A stretch of 64,000 nucleotides of DNA, taken from contig NZ_CP019335.1 of the NCBI RefSeq assembly GCF_002813915.1, forward strand, positions 3,517,777 through 3,581,776, read 5' to 3'. The position numbers and the translations under genes were made by a program. Numbering within the stretch: position 1 is the first letter of the stretch; every line of letters begins with the position of its first letter. Positions 26,824 through 38,202 of the stretch are shown piece after piece. Source of the stretch: Tenacibaculum sp. SZ-18. Its GTDB lineage: Bacteria; Bacteroidota; Bacteroidia; Flavobacteriales; Flavobacteriaceae. Under the pieces are notes generated by a model that was not told the DNA's origin, searched no databases, and saw only the letters and a list, made by a program, of their open reading frames with translations.

Positions 26824-29217
26824 TTAAGAACCACACATTAAACAATCATCTGGTCCTGCATTTTTAGAAGCATCTACCATTGCCTTGAATTCTTCTGGGC
26901 TCATCGGCTTATCTTCTTCCTGTTTTTTGTCGTTATCTTTAGATAATGTAAACTGAATTGCATTCACGGCAGACTTAGTACGTAAATAGTACATTCCTGT
27001 TTTCAATCCACTCTTCCATGCGTAGAAGTGCATAGAAGTTAGTTTTCCAAAATCAGGATCTTTCATGAATAAGTTTAAAGACTGAGATTGATCGATAAAA
27101 TAACCTCTATGGCGAGCCATATCTATAATATCTTTCATACTCATTTCCCAAACTGTTTTATACAACTCTTTTAAATTTTGTGGAATGATATCAATATGTT
27201 GGATAGATCCGTTTGCACGCATGATATCTTCTTTCATATCGTTATTCCATAATCCTAATTCCACTAAATCTTCTAATAGGTGTTTGTTCACAACAATAAA
27301 CTCACCAGATAATACTCTACGAGTATAAATATTAGAAGTATATGGTTCGAAAGCTTCGTTATTCCCTAAAATTTGAGATGTAGAAGCTGTTGGCATTGGT
27401 GCAACTAATAACGAGTTTCTAACTCCATGCTTTTTCACTTCCGTACGTAACGCATTCCAATCCCAACGTCCACTTAATTCATCGTCATTAATTCCCCACA
27501 TATTGTGTTGGAATTCTCCTTGAGACATTGGTGATCCTTCGTAAGTTGAATACGCTCCTTTCGCTTTGGCTACTTCCATAGAAGAAGTCACAGATGCAAA
27601 GTATAATGTTTCAAAAATCTCTTGGTTTAATTTCTTCGCTTCTTCACTTGTAAACGGTAAGCGTAACATTATAAACGCATCAGCTAATCCCTGAATACCT
27701 AATCCAACTGGACGGTGACGCATGTTAGAGTTTTCAGCTTCAACAACTGGATAGTAGTTTCTATCAATAACCGTATCTAAGTTTCTGATTACCTTTTTAG
27801 TTACATCAAATAACTTTTGGTGATCAAAGAATTTGTTTCCGTTTTCATCTTCTGCAACAAACATTGGAATAGCAATAGAAGCTAGGTTACATACAGCAAC
27901 CTCGTCTTCCGCTGTATATTCCATAATCTCTGTACATAAATTTGAAGAACGAATTGTTCCTAAATTCTTTTGATTAGACTTACGGTTTGCAGCATCTTTA
28001 TATAACATGTACGGTGTACCTGTTTCAATTTGAGATTCTAAGATTTTCTCCCATAAATCACGGGCTTTAATTGTTTTTCTCCCTTTACCCGCTTGCTCAT
28101 AGCTTGTATATAAACGCTCAAACTCTTCTCCGTACGTATCATATAAATGAGGACATTCGTGCGGACACATTAACGTCCAATTTCCATCTTCTTGAACACG
28201 TTTCATAAATAAATCAGAAATCCACATTGCATAGAATAAATCACGTGCACGCATTTCTTCTTTACCATGGTTTTTCTTTAAATCTAGGAAATCAAAGATA
28301 TCAGCATGCCAAGGCTCTAAGTACATTGCGAAAGACCCTTTACGCTTTCCTCCTCCTTGATCTACATAACGAGCGGTATCATTAAATACACGTAACATAG
28401 GAACAATTCCATTTGATGTTCCGTTGGTTCCTGCAATATAACTTCCTGTTGCACGGATATTATGAATAGACAATCCTATTCCTCCAGCAGATTGAGAAAT
28501 TTTTGCTGTTTGCTTTAATGTATTGTAAATACCATCAATACTGTCATCTTGCATTTGCAATAAGAAACAAGACGACATTTGTGGTTTTGGTGTCCCAGAA
28601 TTAAATAATGTTGGCGTAGCATGAGTAAAATACTTTTTACTCATTAACTCATATGTAGCAATTGCTTCGTCAATATCTTCTTTGTGAATACCTATAGAAA
28701 CACGCATTAACATTTGCTGAGGCCTTTCAGCAATTTGTCCGTTTAACTTTAATAAGTAAGAACGCTCTAAAGTTTTAAAACCAAAATAATCATAATTAAA
28801 ATCTCTACTATATATAATAGTTGAATCTAACTTTTCGGCATTCTTCATAATGATTTGATATACATCATCAGCAAGCAAAGGAGCTTTTTTTACTGTGCGT
28901 GGATTCACGTACTCATACAAATCAGTCATTGTTTCTGTGAACGACTTCTTAGTGTTTTTATGTAAGTTTGAAACGGCTATTCTTGCTGCTAATTTAGCGT
29001 AATCAGGATGTGCAGTGGTCATTGTTGCTGAAACCTCAGCGGCTAAATTATCCAACTCTGAAGTTGTAACTCCGTCATACAATCCTTCGATAACTCGCAT
29101 TGCAACCTTAACTGGATCAACGATGCCGTTTAATCCGTAACACATCTTTTTTACTCTTTCTGTGATCTTGTCAAACATCACAGGTTCTTTTCTCCCGTCT
29201 CTTTTTACTACATACAT
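26824..29217 (-). CDS. nrdA: Class I ribonucleotide reductase, large (alpha) subunit
   Basis: Reduces ribonucleoside diphosphates to deoxyribonucleotides. 797 residues: an N-terminal ATP-cone (about 1-90, [20 protein letters not shown]) for allosteric control; the catalytic barrel with [16 protein letters not shown] (first redox Cys), [38 protein letters not shown] (radical and second redox Cys) and [20 protein letters not shown]; and a C-terminal CLMCGS tail whose two Cys regenerate the active site. Works with NrdB, whose gene is upstream on the same strand (97-base gap). Confidence 0.97.
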   Translation of the reverse strand: MYVVKRDGRKEPVMFDKITERVKKMCYGLNGIVDPVKVAMRVIEGLYDGVTTSELDNLAAEVSATMTTAHPDYAKLAARIAVSNLHKNTKKSFTETMTDLYEYVNPRTVKKAPLLADDVYQIIMKNAEKLDSTIIYSRDFNYDYFGFKTLERSYLLKLNGQIAERPQQMLMRVSIGIHKEDIDEAIATYELMSKKYFTHATPTLFNSGTPKPQMSSCFLLQMQDDSIDGIYNTLKQTAKISQSAGGIGLSIHNIRATGSYIAGTNGTSNGIVPMLRVFNDTARYVDQGGGKRKGSFAMYLEPWHADIFDFLDLKKNHGKEEMRARDLFYAMWISDLFMKRVQEDGNWTLMCPHECPHLYDTYGEEFERLYTSYEQAGKGRKTIKARDLWEKILESQIETGTPYMLYKDAANRKSNQKNLGTIRSSNLCTEIMEYTAEDEVAVCNLASIAIPMFVAEDENGNKFFDHQKLFDVTKKVIRNLDTVIDRNYYPVVEAENSNMRHRPVGLGIQGLADAFIMLRLPFTSEEAKKLNQEIFETLYFASVTSSMEVAKAKGAYSTYEGSPMSQGEFQHNMWGINDDELSGRWDWNALRTEVKKHGVRNSLLVAPMPTASTSQILGNNEAFEPYTSNIYTRRVLSGEFIVVNKHLLEDLVELGLWNNDMKEDIMRANGSIQHIDIIPQNLKELYKTVWEMSMKDIIDMARHRGYFIDQSQSLNLFMKDPDFGKLTSMHFYAWKSGLKTGMYYLRTKSAVNAIQFTLSKDNDKKQEEDKPMSPEEFKAMVDASKNAGPDDCLMCGS

Positions 29218-29313
29218 ATTTTATTTTGGTTTTATATAGGTTATTCCAAAGGGAAGAATTTCCCTCAAGATTTCAATTATTTTATTGGTTGATGTTTTTA
29301 TATATAGTAGCTC

Positions 29314-30285
29314 TTAAAAATCAGCATCAAAACTGATAGAGCCCGTTCCTCCAGATTTAACCCCTGCCTTTTGATATTCAGAAACTCTTTTTTCAAAGAA
29401 ATTTGTTTTTCCTTCTAGTGAAATCATTTCCATAAAATCAAATGGATTCGTTGCGTTGTATTCTTTGTCACATCCAAACTCTAATAAAAGTCTATCTGTT
29501 ACAAATTCTAAATATTGAGTCATTAATTTAGAATTCATTCCAATTAAACTAACAGGCAATGACTCTGTAATAAACTCTCTTTCAATATCTAAAGCAGAAA
29601 TAATGATTTCTTTAATTCTTTCTTTACTAACTTTATTTTGTAGGTGATTGTTATGTAAGTGTACAGCAAAATCACAATGCATTCCTTCATCTCTTGAAAT
29701 CAATTCATTTGAAAAGGTTAACCCCGGTAACAACCCTCTTTTCTTTAACCAAAAAATTGAGCAAAATGACCCTGAAAAGAAAATTCCTTCAACAGCTGCA
29801 AAAGCAATTAATCTTTCGGCGAAAGAATCGGATTCGATCCATTTTAAAGCCCAATCAGCCTTTTTCTTAATCGCTGGAAAAACTTCAATTGCTTTGAACA
29901 GTTTGTTTTTCTCATCGTCATTCTTTATATATGTATCAATCAATAAAGAATACGTTTCTGAGTGAATATTCTCCATCATGATTTGGAATCCATAGAAAAA
30001 TTTCGCCTCACTGTATTGTACTTCGTTTACAAAGTTTTCAGCTAAATTCTCATTTACAATTCCATCAGATGCAGCAAAAAATGCTAAGATGTGTTTTATA
30101 AAGTAACGTTCATCATCAGAAAGCTTATTATTCCAGTCGTCTAAATCTTGATGCAAGTCTATTTCTTCAGCAGTCCAAAAACAAGCTTGTTGCTTTTTAT
30201 ACCATTCCCATAGGTCATCATGTTGAATTGGAAAAATAACAAATCTGTCCTTGTTTTCTTGTAAAATAGGTTCTATAGTAGCCAT
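29314..30285 (-). CDS. nrdB: Class I ribonucleotide reductase, small (beta) subunit
   Basis: Houses the diiron centre and tyrosyl radical needed by NrdA. 323 residues with metal ligands Asp74 ([12 protein letters not shown]), Glu105 and His108, and the radical Tyr112, all in the [14 protein letters not shown] segment, a spacing like that of the eukaryotic-type class Ia enzymes; the second ligand set lies in [11 protein letters not shown] and [11 protein letters not shown]. The order nrdB-nrdA is reversed relative to E. coli. A DnaA-box-like TTTTCCACA lies about 85 bases upstream of the start. Confidence 0.97.
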   Translation of the reverse strand: MATIEPILQENKDRFVIFPIQHDDLWEWYKKQQACFWTAEEIDLHQDLDDWNNKLSDDERYFIKHILAFFAASDGIVNENLAENFVNEVQYSEAKFFYGFQIMMENIHSETYSLLIDTYIKNDDEKNKLFKAIEVFPAIKKKADWALKWIESDSFAERLIAFAAVEGIFFSGSFCSIFWLKKRGLLPGLTFSNELISRDEGMHCDFAVHLHNNHLQNKVSKERIKEIIISALDIEREFITESLPVSLIGMNSKLMTQYLEFVTDRLLLEFGCDKEYNATNPFDFMEMISLEGKTNFFEKRVSEYQKAGVKSGGTGSISFDADF

Positions 30286-30369
30286 TCTGATAATTTAATT
30301 TCGTGTTTTTTTTTCTTTCGTGGGGGAATTACAAAGATTGGAAATTTTAAGACTAAAATAAAGCTATAC

Positions 30370-30378
30370 TTTTCCACA
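30370..30378. promoter_or_regulatory. DnaA-box-like sequence upstream of nrdB
   Basis: TTTTCCACA matches TTWTNCACA and lies 85 bases upstream of the nrdB start. Only one copy is seen. The rest of 30286-30803 has no gene; it holds the terminator at 30567 and AT-rich DNA. Confidence 0.3.
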
Positions 30379-30566
30379 AACTCCTTGAAGTTTTTAACAA
30401 AATGGTAAATACTCACAAATTTTAACATTTATAAACACATATCTTATTTTGCTGTTTTACAATCATTTAAAACAAATAGATTTCACTAGGTAGTTAATTT
30501 TACTAGGATTCTAATTCATTTAAATTTAGATAAAAAAACAATGGTTTGAAAGAGTTTCAAAAAGAA

Positions 30567-30595
30567 AAAACGACGTCTGAGAAACGTCGTTTTTG
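30567..30595. terminator. Terminator-like hairpin between trxA and nrdB
   Basis: AAAACGACGT pairs with ACGTCGTTTT around CTGAGAA, with A- and T-tracts on both sides. It probably ends the trxA transcript (minus strand). Confidence 0.75.
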
Positions 30596-30803
30596 ATTCC
30601 ATAATTCGAATAATCCCCAATATTACGATTTATGATTGTGTAAATGTTGAATACATAAAAGTACGTCACAAATATATATACATCTTTAAATGTGTCAATT
30701 ATATTTTGTATAAATGGTTGGTTTTTTTGTGTGTTTGGTAAACTATCATTGAAATAAGCACATCTATTTCCTTAAATTATTGAAAATTAACCATCCTTTC
30801 TTA

Positions 30804-31163
30804 CTATTTAGAAACCTTAAGTACATCCAAAATTATCTGCTCTATTTGTTTCTTTGGTAACGCACCATGAGCCATTTGAGGATCTTCTCCTACTGGGCAG
30901 AATAACATTGATGGAATACTACGAATACCAAAAACAGTTGAGAGCTCCTGTTCTGACTCTGTATCTACTTTGTATATTTTTACTTTACCTTCATATTCTT
31001 CACTCAACTGATCAAGAACTGGAGCTAATATTTTACACGGTCCACACCAATCAGCATAAAAATCAATTAATACTGGAACATCACCGTTATAATCCCATTC
31101 TTTCTTATTTTCAAAATCGAATATTTTATCTATAAATTCACTCTTTGTTAGTAACTCTGTCAT
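30804..31163 (-). CDS. trxA: Thioredoxin
   Basis: 119-residue cytoplasmic disulfide reductase. It has FYADWCGPCKILAPVLDQL with redox Cys40 and Cys43, and the cis-Pro loop GIRSIPSMLFCP at about residues 85-96. There is no signal peptide. The N-terminus is longer than that of E. coli Trx by about 15 residues (ENKKEWDYNGDVPV), as in other flavobacterial forms. It could supply electrons to the nearby ribonucleotide reductase; this is a plausible link, not shown. Confidence 0.93.
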   Translation of the reverse strand: MTELLTKSEFIDKIFDFENKKEWDYNGDVPVLIDFYADWCGPCKILAPVLDQLSEEYEGKVKIYKVDTESEQELSTVFGIRSIPSMLFCPVGEDPQMAHGALPKKQIEQIILDVLKVSK

Positions 31164-31298
31164 TTTTTATCTATTTTATCTTTTAGACGTTGTATTTATG
31201 CAACATTACAAATCTAGTTTTTTATGTTAAAAACATCTTAAATTGTAACAATTCTATATTTTTTTCTTCTAATTTTGAAAGGTTAACCTGAATTAGAC

Positions 31299-33455
31299 AT
31301 GAAAAAATTAATCTTATCTACTCTTGCAGTTGCACTTATCTTCGCCTGTAAGACTGAATCTCCAAAAAAAAACACTAGCCCATTGAATTACCCTGAAACA
31401 GTAAAACAACCTGTTGTAGATAACTATTTTGATACCGAAGTAACAGATAACTACAGATGGTTAGAAGATGATCGAAGTAAAGAAACGGAAAACTGGGTAA
31501 AAGCCGAAAATAAGATTACATTTAATTATCTTGATAAAATACCATACAGAGCACAACTAAAAGAGCGATTATCTGAGCTTTGGAATTATGAAAAAATAGG
31601 TGTTCCTTTTGAAGAAGGAGATTACACGTATTTCTATAAAAATAATGGGCTACAAAACCATTATGTATTATACCGAAAAAACAAAGAAAGGAAAGAAGAA
31701 GTTTTCCTTGATCCAAATACATTTGCAGAAGATGGAACAACTTCTATGAGTAGTGTAAGTTTTTCAAAAGACGGAAAGACTGTAGCATATGCTATCTCTG
31801 AAGGTGGAAGCGACTGGAGAAAAATCATCATCATGGATGTTGAATCGAAAAAAATAAAAGAAGATACATTAGTTGATGTTAAGTTCTCAGGAATTTCTTG
31901 GAAAGGAAATGACGGTTTTTACTATTCTAGTTATGACAAACCTAAAGGAAGTGAACTTTCGGCAAAAACAGATCAACATAAATTATATTACCATAAATTA
32001 GGGACTCCTCAGAATACAGACCAAGTAGTATTTGGAGCAACTCCAGAAGAAAAACATAGATATGTAGGAGGCTACCTAACTGATGATAATAAATACTTAG
32101 TTGTAACTGCATCCACTTCAACTTCTGGAAATAAATTATTTATTAAGGACTTATCTAAACCTAATAGTGACTTCGTAACAGTTGTTGATAATTTTAATAG
32201 TGACACCTACGTTGCCGATAATAAAGGAACGAAGTTATATTTAGTAACCAATCTTAACGCACCAAATCAAAAAATAGTAACAGTCGATGCAGTAAATCCT
32301 ACACCAGAAAACTGGAAAGATTTCATTCCTGAAACGGAAAATGTTTTAAGCCCTTCAAAAGGATCTGGATATTTTTTTGCTGAGTATATGGTTGATGCTG
32401 TATCAAAAGTTTTTCAATATGATTATGATGGGAATTTAATTAGAGAAATCGAATTACCTGGAGTAGGTTCTGTTGGTGGTTTTGGTGGAAAAAAAGATGC
32501 TAAAGAATTATATTTTTCTTTCACTAATTATAACACACCAAGTTCATCTTATCAGTTCAACCCAAAAGATGGTAGTTATGAATTATATTGGAAACCGAAC
32601 ATTTCGTTTAATTCTGACGAATACGAAAGTAAACAGGTTTTTTATAATTCTAAAGATGGAACAAAAGTTCCAATTATTATAACGTATAAAAAAGGTTTAG
32701 AATTAAACGGAAAAAACCCAACTATTCTTTATGGTTATGGTGGATTTAACATAAGTCTAACTCCAAGTTTTAGTATTGCCAATGCTGTTTGGATGGAACA
32801 AGGAGGAGTATACGCAGTTCCTAATTTACGTGGTGGTGGTGAATACGGAAAAAAATGGCACGATGCGGGAACAAAACTGCAAAAACAAAATGTATTTGAT
32901 GACTTCATTGCAGCAGCTGAGTATTTAATCAATAATAACTACACCTCTTCTGACTTCTTAGCAATAAGAGGCGGTTCGAATGGTGGGTTATTAGTAGGAG
33001 CTACTATGACTCAACGACCAGATTTAATGAAAGTAGCTTTGCCCGCTGTGGGAGTTTTAGATATGTTACGCTATCATACTTTCACTGCTGGAGCTGGATG
33101 GGCGTATGATTATGGAACAGCAGAAGATAATAAAGAGATGTTCGAGTACTTAAAAGGATACTCGCCTGTTCACAATGTAAAAGAAGGTGTAGAATATCCA
33201 GCTACGATGGTAACAACTGGTGACCATGATGACCGTGTAGTTCCTGCACATAGTTTTAAATTTGCGGCTGAGCTTCAAGACAAACAACAAGGTAGTAATC
33301 CTGTATTAATTAGAATTGAAACCAATGCAGGTCATGGTGCTGGAACTCCAGTTGCTAAGACTATTGAACAATATGCAGATATTTTCGGATTTACTTTACA
33401 TAACATGGGATTCGAGAATTTACCAGATTCAAAAACCGAAAAAATTAAGCCTTAA
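31299..33455 (+). CDS. Prolyl oligopeptidase family (S9A) lipoprotein
   Basis: 718 residues. The lipoprotein signal [18 protein letters not shown] ends at Cys17. An N-terminal seven-bladed propeller (about 75-420) is followed by an alpha/beta-hydrolase domain with Ser560 in [11 protein letters not shown], Asp644 in [10 protein letters not shown] and His679 in NAGHGAG, so the catalytic triad is complete. It cleaves short peptides after proline. The next gene, an M13 peptidase lipoprotein, starts 15 bases later, so the two form a peptide-degrading envelope operon. Confidence 0.95.
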   Translation: MKKLILSTLAVALIFACKTESPKKNTSPLNYPETVKQPVVDNYFDTEVTDNYRWLEDDRSKETENWVKAENKITFNYLDKIPYRAQLKERLSELWNYEKIGVPFEEGDYTYFYKNNGLQNHYVLYRKNKERKEEVFLDPNTFAEDGTTSMSSVSFSKDGKTVAYAISEGGSDWRKIIIMDVESKKIKEDTLVDVKFSGISWKGNDGFYYSSYDKPKGSELSAKTDQHKLYYHKLGTPQNTDQVVFGATPEEKHRYVGGYLTDDNKYLVVTASTSTSGNKLFIKDLSKPNSDFVTVVDNFNSDTYVADNKGTKLYLVTNLNAPNQKIVTVDAVNPTPENWKDFIPETENVLSPSKGSGYFFAEYMVDAVSKVFQYDYDGNLIREIELPGVGSVGGFGGKKDAKELYFSFTNYNTPSSSYQFNPKDGSYELYWKPNISFNSDEYESKQVFYNSKDGTKVPIIITYKKGLELNGKNPTILYGYGGFNISLTPSFSIANAVWMEQGGVYAVPNLRGGGEYGKKWHDAGTKLQKQNVFDDFIAAAEYLINNNYTSSDFLAIRGGSNGGLLVGATMTQRPDLMKVALPAVGVLDMLRYHTFTAGAGWAYDYGTAEDNKEMFEYLKGYSPVHNVKEGVEYPATMVTTGDHDDRVVPAHSFKFAAELQDKQQGSNPVLIRIETNAGHGAGTPVAKTIEQYADIFGFTLHNMGFENLPDSKTEKIKP

Positions 33456-33469
33456 TAAATTAATTCAAC

Positions 33470-35587
33470 ATGATCACACTTAAAAAAGTTCTAATTTGTA
33501 GTGCTGTTGCCTCAGTTGCTATGATGGCCTGTAAAACAGAAAAAGCAGAAACTGCTGAAAAAATCCCTGGGATTGTTTTAGAGAATATGGATACTTCAGT
33601 AAAGCCATCAGATGATTTCTTTAGATATGTTAACGGAAGTTGGTTAGACAAAACTGAAATTCCTGCGGACAGAACAAGATGGGGAGGGTTTGGAGAGCTA
33701 CGTAAAAAAACTGACGCTGACGTATTAGTAATCTTAAATGAAGCTATCGAACAAGGTAACTTCCCAAAGATTAAAGATACACAAGGAAATGAAATTGATA
33801 GCGATCAGCAAAAAGCAGTAAATTATTACGAAAGTATTATGGACACTGTTACTCGTAATCAACAAGGTATTGCTCCGTTAAAACCTTATTTAGCGAAGAT
33901 TGATGAAATTAAAACTAAAAAAGATGTAGAAGATTACATCACGAACATGGCTCCATATGGTGGCGGTGCTTTCTATGGTTTTGGTGTTTTCAATGATTTA
34001 AAAGATAGTAAAACAAATGCTGGATACTTAGGTGCTGGTGGTTTGGGATTATCAAGAGATTACTATGTTGATCAAGACGATGATACTAAAGAAAAATTAA
34101 AAAAATACGAGGCTTTTGTAGCTAAAATGTTCCAAAAACTTGGAGATGATGAAGCTACCGCTACAAAGAATGCTGCTACTGTAGTTGCTTTCGAGCGTAG
34201 TTTGGCAGAACCAATGATGACTAAGGAAGACAGACGTGATACAAGAAAAATGTACAATCCAATGTCTGTTGAAGAATTACAAGCTTTAGTTCCTGCAATT
34301 GATTGGAATGCTCACTTAACTGGTATTGGTGTTTTAAATACTGAAAAAACAGAAAATGTAGGTAAAGTATTAGAAAAGGTCATTGTTACTGACCCTAACT
34401 ACTTCAAAGCTTTCAATACAATTTTCACAGAGTGTCCTGTTGCAGACATGAAAACACTTTTACGTTGGAATGCCATCAACGGAGCTGCTGGATCTTTATC
34501 TACAGATTTAGAAAAAGCTAATTGGGAGTTTTATAGTAGAGATTTACGTGGTGCAAAAGCACAACGACCAAGAACTGAAAGAGCATTAGCTTCTGTAAAT
34601 GGTTCAATAGGTGAGGCACTTGGTAAATTATATGTAGACAAAAAATTCCCGCCTGAAGCGAAGCAAAAAGCTAAGGAGATGATTGATAATGTAATGTTAG
34701 GTTTTGAAAAGCGAATCAAAGGGTTATCATGGATGAGTGATTCTACAAAGCAAAAAGCACTAGAAAAATTAAACCGATTAACTGTAAAAATAGCTTACCC
34801 AGACGAGTGGAAAGATTATTCAGCTTTACAGGTTAAAGGAATAAAAGAAGGCGGAAGCTATTTTGAAAATGCGATTAACGTTTCTAAATGGAACTACGAA
34901 AAAGATATTGCAAAATTAGGTAAGCCTGTTGATCGATCTGAATGGGGAATGTCTCCTCAAACTGTAAATGCTTACTTTAATCCAGTAAACAATGAAATCG
35001 TATTCCCTGCTGCAATTTTACAACCTCCATTCTATAATTACCAAGCTGATGAAGCAGTGAACTATGGTGGAATTGGTGCTGTAATCGGACATGAAATTTC
35101 TCACTGTTTTGATGATTCTGGAGCTCGTTTTGACGCTGACGGAAACTTAAATAACTGGTGGACTGATGAAGATTTAGCGAAGTTTACTACTGAAGGAAAA
35201 GCATTAATTGGTCAGTACGATGCATTAGTTGCTATTGATGATGTTCACGTAAATGGAACTTTTACTTTGGGAGAAAATATTGGTGATTTAGGTGGTGTAA
35301 ATGCTGCTTATGAAGGATTACAAATCTTCTTAGAGAAAAATGGTCGTCCAGGAGAAATCGATGGTTTCACTCCTGAGCAACGTTTCTTCCTTTCTTGGGG
35401 AACAATTTGGAGAACTAAAGCACGTCCAGAGGCAATTAAAAATCAGATTAAAACAGATCCTCACTCTCCAGGAAACTTTAGAGCATACGTGCCTTTAAAA
35501 AATGTTGATGCTTTCTACCAAGCTTTTGATATTAAAGAAGGTGATAAAATGTATTTAAAACCAGAAGATAGAGTTAAAATCTGGTAA
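33470..35587 (+). CDS. M13-family zinc metallopeptidase lipoprotein (PepO/neprilysin-like)
   Basis: 705 residues. The lipoprotein signal MITLKKVLICSAVASVAMMAC has a lipid-type Cys at residue 21. Zinc site: HEISH at 541-545 in IGHEISHCFDDSGARFDADG, and the third ligand Glu602 with Asp606 in LGENIGDLGGVNAAYEG. NAYFNPVNNEIVFPAAILQP is the substrate-binding strand of the family. It cleaves peptides of limited length and probably acts with the upstream prolyl oligopeptidase in the periplasm. A terminator follows. Confidence 0.95.
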   Translation: MITLKKVLICSAVASVAMMACKTEKAETAEKIPGIVLENMDTSVKPSDDFFRYVNGSWLDKTEIPADRTRWGGFGELRKKTDADVLVILNEAIEQGNFPKIKDTQGNEIDSDQQKAVNYYESIMDTVTRNQQGIAPLKPYLAKIDEIKTKKDVEDYITNMAPYGGGAFYGFGVFNDLKDSKTNAGYLGAGGLGLSRDYYVDQDDDTKEKLKKYEAFVAKMFQKLGDDEATATKNAATVVAFERSLAEPMMTKEDRRDTRKMYNPMSVEELQALVPAIDWNAHLTGIGVLNTEKTENVGKVLEKVIVTDPNYFKAFNTIFTECPVADMKTLLRWNAINGAAGSLSTDLEKANWEFYSRDLRGAKAQRPRTERALASVNGSIGEALGKLYVDKKFPPEAKQKAKEMIDNVMLGFEKRIKGLSWMSDSTKQKALEKLNRLTVKIAYPDEWKDYSALQVKGIKEGGSYFENAINVSKWNYEKDIAKLGKPVDRSEWGMSPQTVNAYFNPVNNEIVFPAAILQPPFYNYQADEAVNYGGIGAVIGHEISHCFDDSGARFDADGNLNNWWTDEDLAKFTTEGKALIGQYDALVAIDDVHVNGTFTLGENIGDLGGVNAAYEGLQIFLEKNGRPGEIDGFTPEQRFFLSWGTIWRTKARPEAIKNQIKTDPHSPGNFRAYVPLKNVDAFYQAFDIKEGDKMYLKPEDRVKIW

Positions 35588-35606
35588 TATATTTCAACAA
35601 TATTTT

Positions 35607-35640
35607 AAAATAGCCGATACGAAAGTGTCGGTTATTTTTA
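35607..35640 (+). terminator. Terminator after the M13 peptidase gene
   Basis: AATAGCCGATAC pairs with GTGTCGGTTATT across a GAAA tetraloop, then T-rich DNA. The T-rich tail contains TATTTTTG (35639-35646), the likely -7 box of the next gene. Confidence 0.85.
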
Positions 35641-35651
35641 TTTTTGCATCT

Positions 35652-36584
35652 ATGCTAAAAGTAAACAACATTTCTTTTTTTTATACTAAGAATAAACCTA
35701 CACTTAATAATATAAGTCTTTCGTTAAAACCAGGAGAACATTTAAGTATTATGGGAGAAAGTGGCTGTGGTAAATCAACTTTATTAAAAGTAATTTATGG
35801 ATTACTCGATGTTGATAAAGGCACATTGTTCTGGAAAGATCATCAAATTTTAGGTCCAGAATATCATTTAGTTCCAGGGATGGATTTCTTCAAATATGTT
35901 CCTCAACACTTCGATTTAATGCCCTTTACTACTGTAGCAGAAAATATTTCAAAGTATTTATCTCGTTTTTTTCCTGAGGAAGCAAAACAAAGGACTCAAG
36001 AGCTTTTAGAAGTTATTGAAATGGAAGAATTTGCTAATCTAAAAGTAAAAACATTAAGTGGTGGACAACAACAACGAGTTGCCATAGCAAGAGCTTTAGC
36101 AAAAGAGCCTGAATTACTTTTACTGGATGAACCTTTCAGTCAAATAGACAATTTCAAGAAAAATTCATTAAGAAGAAAATTATTTCAATACCTAAAAGAT
36201 AAAAATATTGCCTGTATTGTTGCTACTCACGATGGAAGCGATGCCTTATCATTTTCGGACCAACTAATCGTTATAAAAGACCATTCAATTCTTGCACAAG
36301 GAAGGCCGAATGAGCTTTATCAATTTCCTCCAAATATTTATGTAGCAGCACTTTTTGATGATGTTAACGAAATCAATATTAATGGCGAACCGAAGTTAGT
36401 TTATCCTCATCAAATTTCTGTCACGGACAACGCCCAAGTGAAAGCAACAGTGAAGAAGAATTATTTCAAGGGAAATTACTGGTTAATTGAAGTTATTTCA
36501 GATGAAAAACAACTATTTTTATCTAATTCAATCCCGCTAACTATCGATTCAGAGATTGCCATATCTTTTAATTTACCTGTGTAA
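35652..36584 (+). CDS. ABC transporter ATP-binding protein
   Basis: 310 residues from the ATG at 35652 (MLKVNNISFFYTK); an in-frame GTG at 35625 would fall inside the terminator and promoter. Walker A GESGCGKST at about 36-44, Q-loop YVPQHFDLMP, signature LSGGQQQRVAIARAL at about 140-154, Walker B LLLLDEPF and H-loop VATHDG are all intact, followed by an ~90-residue C-terminal domain that may be an OB/TOBE-like regulatory region. No permease gene is adjacent, so the substrate is unknown. It overlaps the convergent GreA-like gene by 17 bases. Confidence 0.88.
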   Translation: MLKVNNISFFYTKNKPTLNNISLSLKPGEHLSIMGESGCGKSTLLKVIYGLLDVDKGTLFWKDHQILGPEYHLVPGMDFFKYVPQHFDLMPFTTVAENISKYLSRFFPEEAKQRTQELLEVIEMEEFANLKVKTLSGGQQQRVAIARALAKEPELLLLDEPFSQIDNFKKNSLRRKLFQYLKDKNIACIVATHDGSDALSFSDQLIVIKDHSILAQGRPNELYQFPPNIYVAALFDDVNEININGEPKLVYPHQISVTDNAQVKATVKKNYFKGNYWLIEVISDEKQLFLSNSIPLTIDSEIAISFNLPV

Positions 36585-37017
36585 TTTTTATTTGTTGCCC
36601 ATTAAATTCCACAATATCATTCACTCTCTTTCCTAACAATAATTTACCAATAGGTGAAGAACTAGAAATTACAAAATACATTTCATTTTCAACAGCAACA
36701 GCTCCAATACTAATGCTTAAATAATAGGATGCTTTATTGGTGTGTACCAAACTTCCTAAACGAATTACCTCTGAAACATCCTCTGTACTAATTCGATGCA
36801 GTACTTCTTTCATTTGTTGAACAACTGCTATTTGCTGACTTGCCTTCTCCATTTCTAACTGTAACATTGCTCTTCCTGTTTCATGTTTATCTCCTGCAGA
36901 GCTTTTAGTTTCTGAAAACAACGCTTTTTTATTCGAAGTCATAATTTCACGAATTGTTCGTTCGCGTTTTTCAACATATAACTTACATTCGTTAAAAAGT
37001 TGTTTTTTTATTTTCAT
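36568..37017 (-). CDS. GreA/GreB-type elongation factor-like protein
   Basis: 149 residues. A helical N-terminal half (about 1-70; LQLEMEKASQQIAVVQQMKEV) precedes a C-terminal FKBP-like beta domain with VIRLGSLVHTNKASYYLSIS and the GreA/GreB hallmark SSSSPIGKLLLGKRVNDIVEF. Such proteins bind RNA polymerase's secondary channel; the acidic tip of the coiled coil of true GreA is not clear here, so cleavage stimulation is uncertain. It follows the FAD oxidoreductase gene with a 4-base overlap. Confidence 0.75.
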   Translation of the reverse strand: MKIKKQLFNECKLYVEKRERTIREIMTSNKKALFSETKSSAGDKHETGRAMLQLEMEKASQQIAVVQQMKEVLHRISTEDVSEVIRLGSLVHTNKASYYLSISIGAVAVENEMYFVISSSSPIGKLLLGKRVNDIVEFNGQQIKITQVN

Positions 37018-38123
37018 AAAAGTTCTGCTAATTCTTTACCTACCAAACTTCCAATTGCAACTCCCATTCCTCCTAATCGAACTCCGCAGAAAACATTATC
37101 TGAAATTGGTTTTACAATACTTTTCTTTTGATTTCCAACACCCATAATTCCGCTCCATCTATGTTCAATTTCAAAATTTGAATTTGGTAAAATTGTCGTT
37201 CTTAATAATTCTTCTAGCTTATTTTGAACTATTTCAGTTAATGAAAAATCGGTTGTTTCTTCTGCTTTAAAATCTAAATTTCTTCCACCACCAAATAGAA
37301 TTCTATTATCAATATTTCTGAAATAATAATAACCTTTATCTAAATGAAAAGTTCCTTTAATAGGTAAATTATCGATGCGCTTAGTTATTAACACCTGAGC
37401 TCTTGCCGGTTTAACCTCTTCACTTATCAAATGTTTTGAAAATCCGTTAGTAGTTATTAATAATTTATTCGTTGTAAAAGTAGCTTCATCTGTTTCTATA
37501 GTAACATGATTACCTTCGTCTTCGAAATTTAAAACTGTTATGTTATTCAAAATTGAGACACCAATTTCTTGACATTTCTTTACTAAATGAAACATCATTT
37601 TTCCAGTATCAATTTGACCTTCAAAGTTATTTACAATGTAATTTTCCTCTATATTTTTAAAGTTGTAAATATTATTACATTCCGAAAAAACATCTTCTTT
37701 AAAGATTGATGACAAAAGTTTATTAATCTCATCTTTTCTTAACAAACATTCATGATACAAATCTTTATCATCAAACAATTCGTATCCATTATTCTGTTGA
37801 AAATCTATTTTATCATCTCCTAAATTCTGACGTAAAAATTGTAAACCTTCCCATCTTCTTTTAACTAAACTTATAACTTCTTCTTCAGAATGAGAATTCA
37901 AATCGTCTATTAACTCTGATAAACTTCCAAAACAAGCAAAACCTGCATTTTTAGTACTCGCTCCTTGAGGTAATGTTCCTTTTTCTAATACTAAAACTTT
38001 AGCATTTGGATGGTTCTTTTTCAAGTTTAAAGCGCAATTCAACCCAACAATTCCGCTTCCTACAATGGTAAAATCAACTTGTTGAAACCATTGCTTAATT
38101 TCCCAATAACTTAATTGATTCAT
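37014..38123 (-). CDS. FAD-dependent amino-acid oxidase-type protein (DAO family)
   Basis: 369 residues. It has FAD motif FTIVGSGIVGLNCALNLKKN at about 18-37, the second FAD contact ASTKNAGFACFG, and at the C-terminus HRWSGIMGVGNQKKSIVKPI and VRLGGMGVAIGSLVGKELA, typical of glycine/D-amino acid oxidase relatives such as DadA and ThiO. The substrate is probably a secondary or D-amine. Its stop overlaps the GreA-like gene's start by 4 bases, a coupled but functionally odd pair that is nonetheless common in flavobacteria. Confidence 0.88.
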   Translation of the reverse strand: MNQLSYWEIKQWFQQVDFTIVGSGIVGLNCALNLKKNHPNAKVLVLEKGTLPQGASTKNAGFACFGSLSELIDDLNSHSEEEVISLVKRRWEGLQFLRQNLGDDKIDFQQNNGYELFDDKDLYHECLLRKDEINKLLSSIFKEDVFSECNNIYNFKNIEENYIVNNFEGQIDTGKMMFHLVKKCQEIGVSILNNITVLNFEDEGNHVTIETDEATFTTNKLLITTNGFSKHLISEEVKPARAQVLITKRIDNLPIKGTFHLDKGYYYFRNIDNRILFGGGRNLDFKAEETTDFSLTEIVQNKLEELLRTTILPNSNFEIEHRWSGIMGVGNQKKSIVKPISDNVFCGVRLGGMGVAIGSLVGKELAELL

Positions 38124-38202
38124 AAACTAAAACTATAAAATTCGTTTCATATAAATTTGTACTTTGGTATAAAACTTGAAACTCTTTAGAAAAACACCTT
38201 GT

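Noticed and set aside
35625-35651. GTG start extending the ABC ATPase
   Set aside because: It would lie in the terminator stem of the previous gene and ahead of the -7 box.
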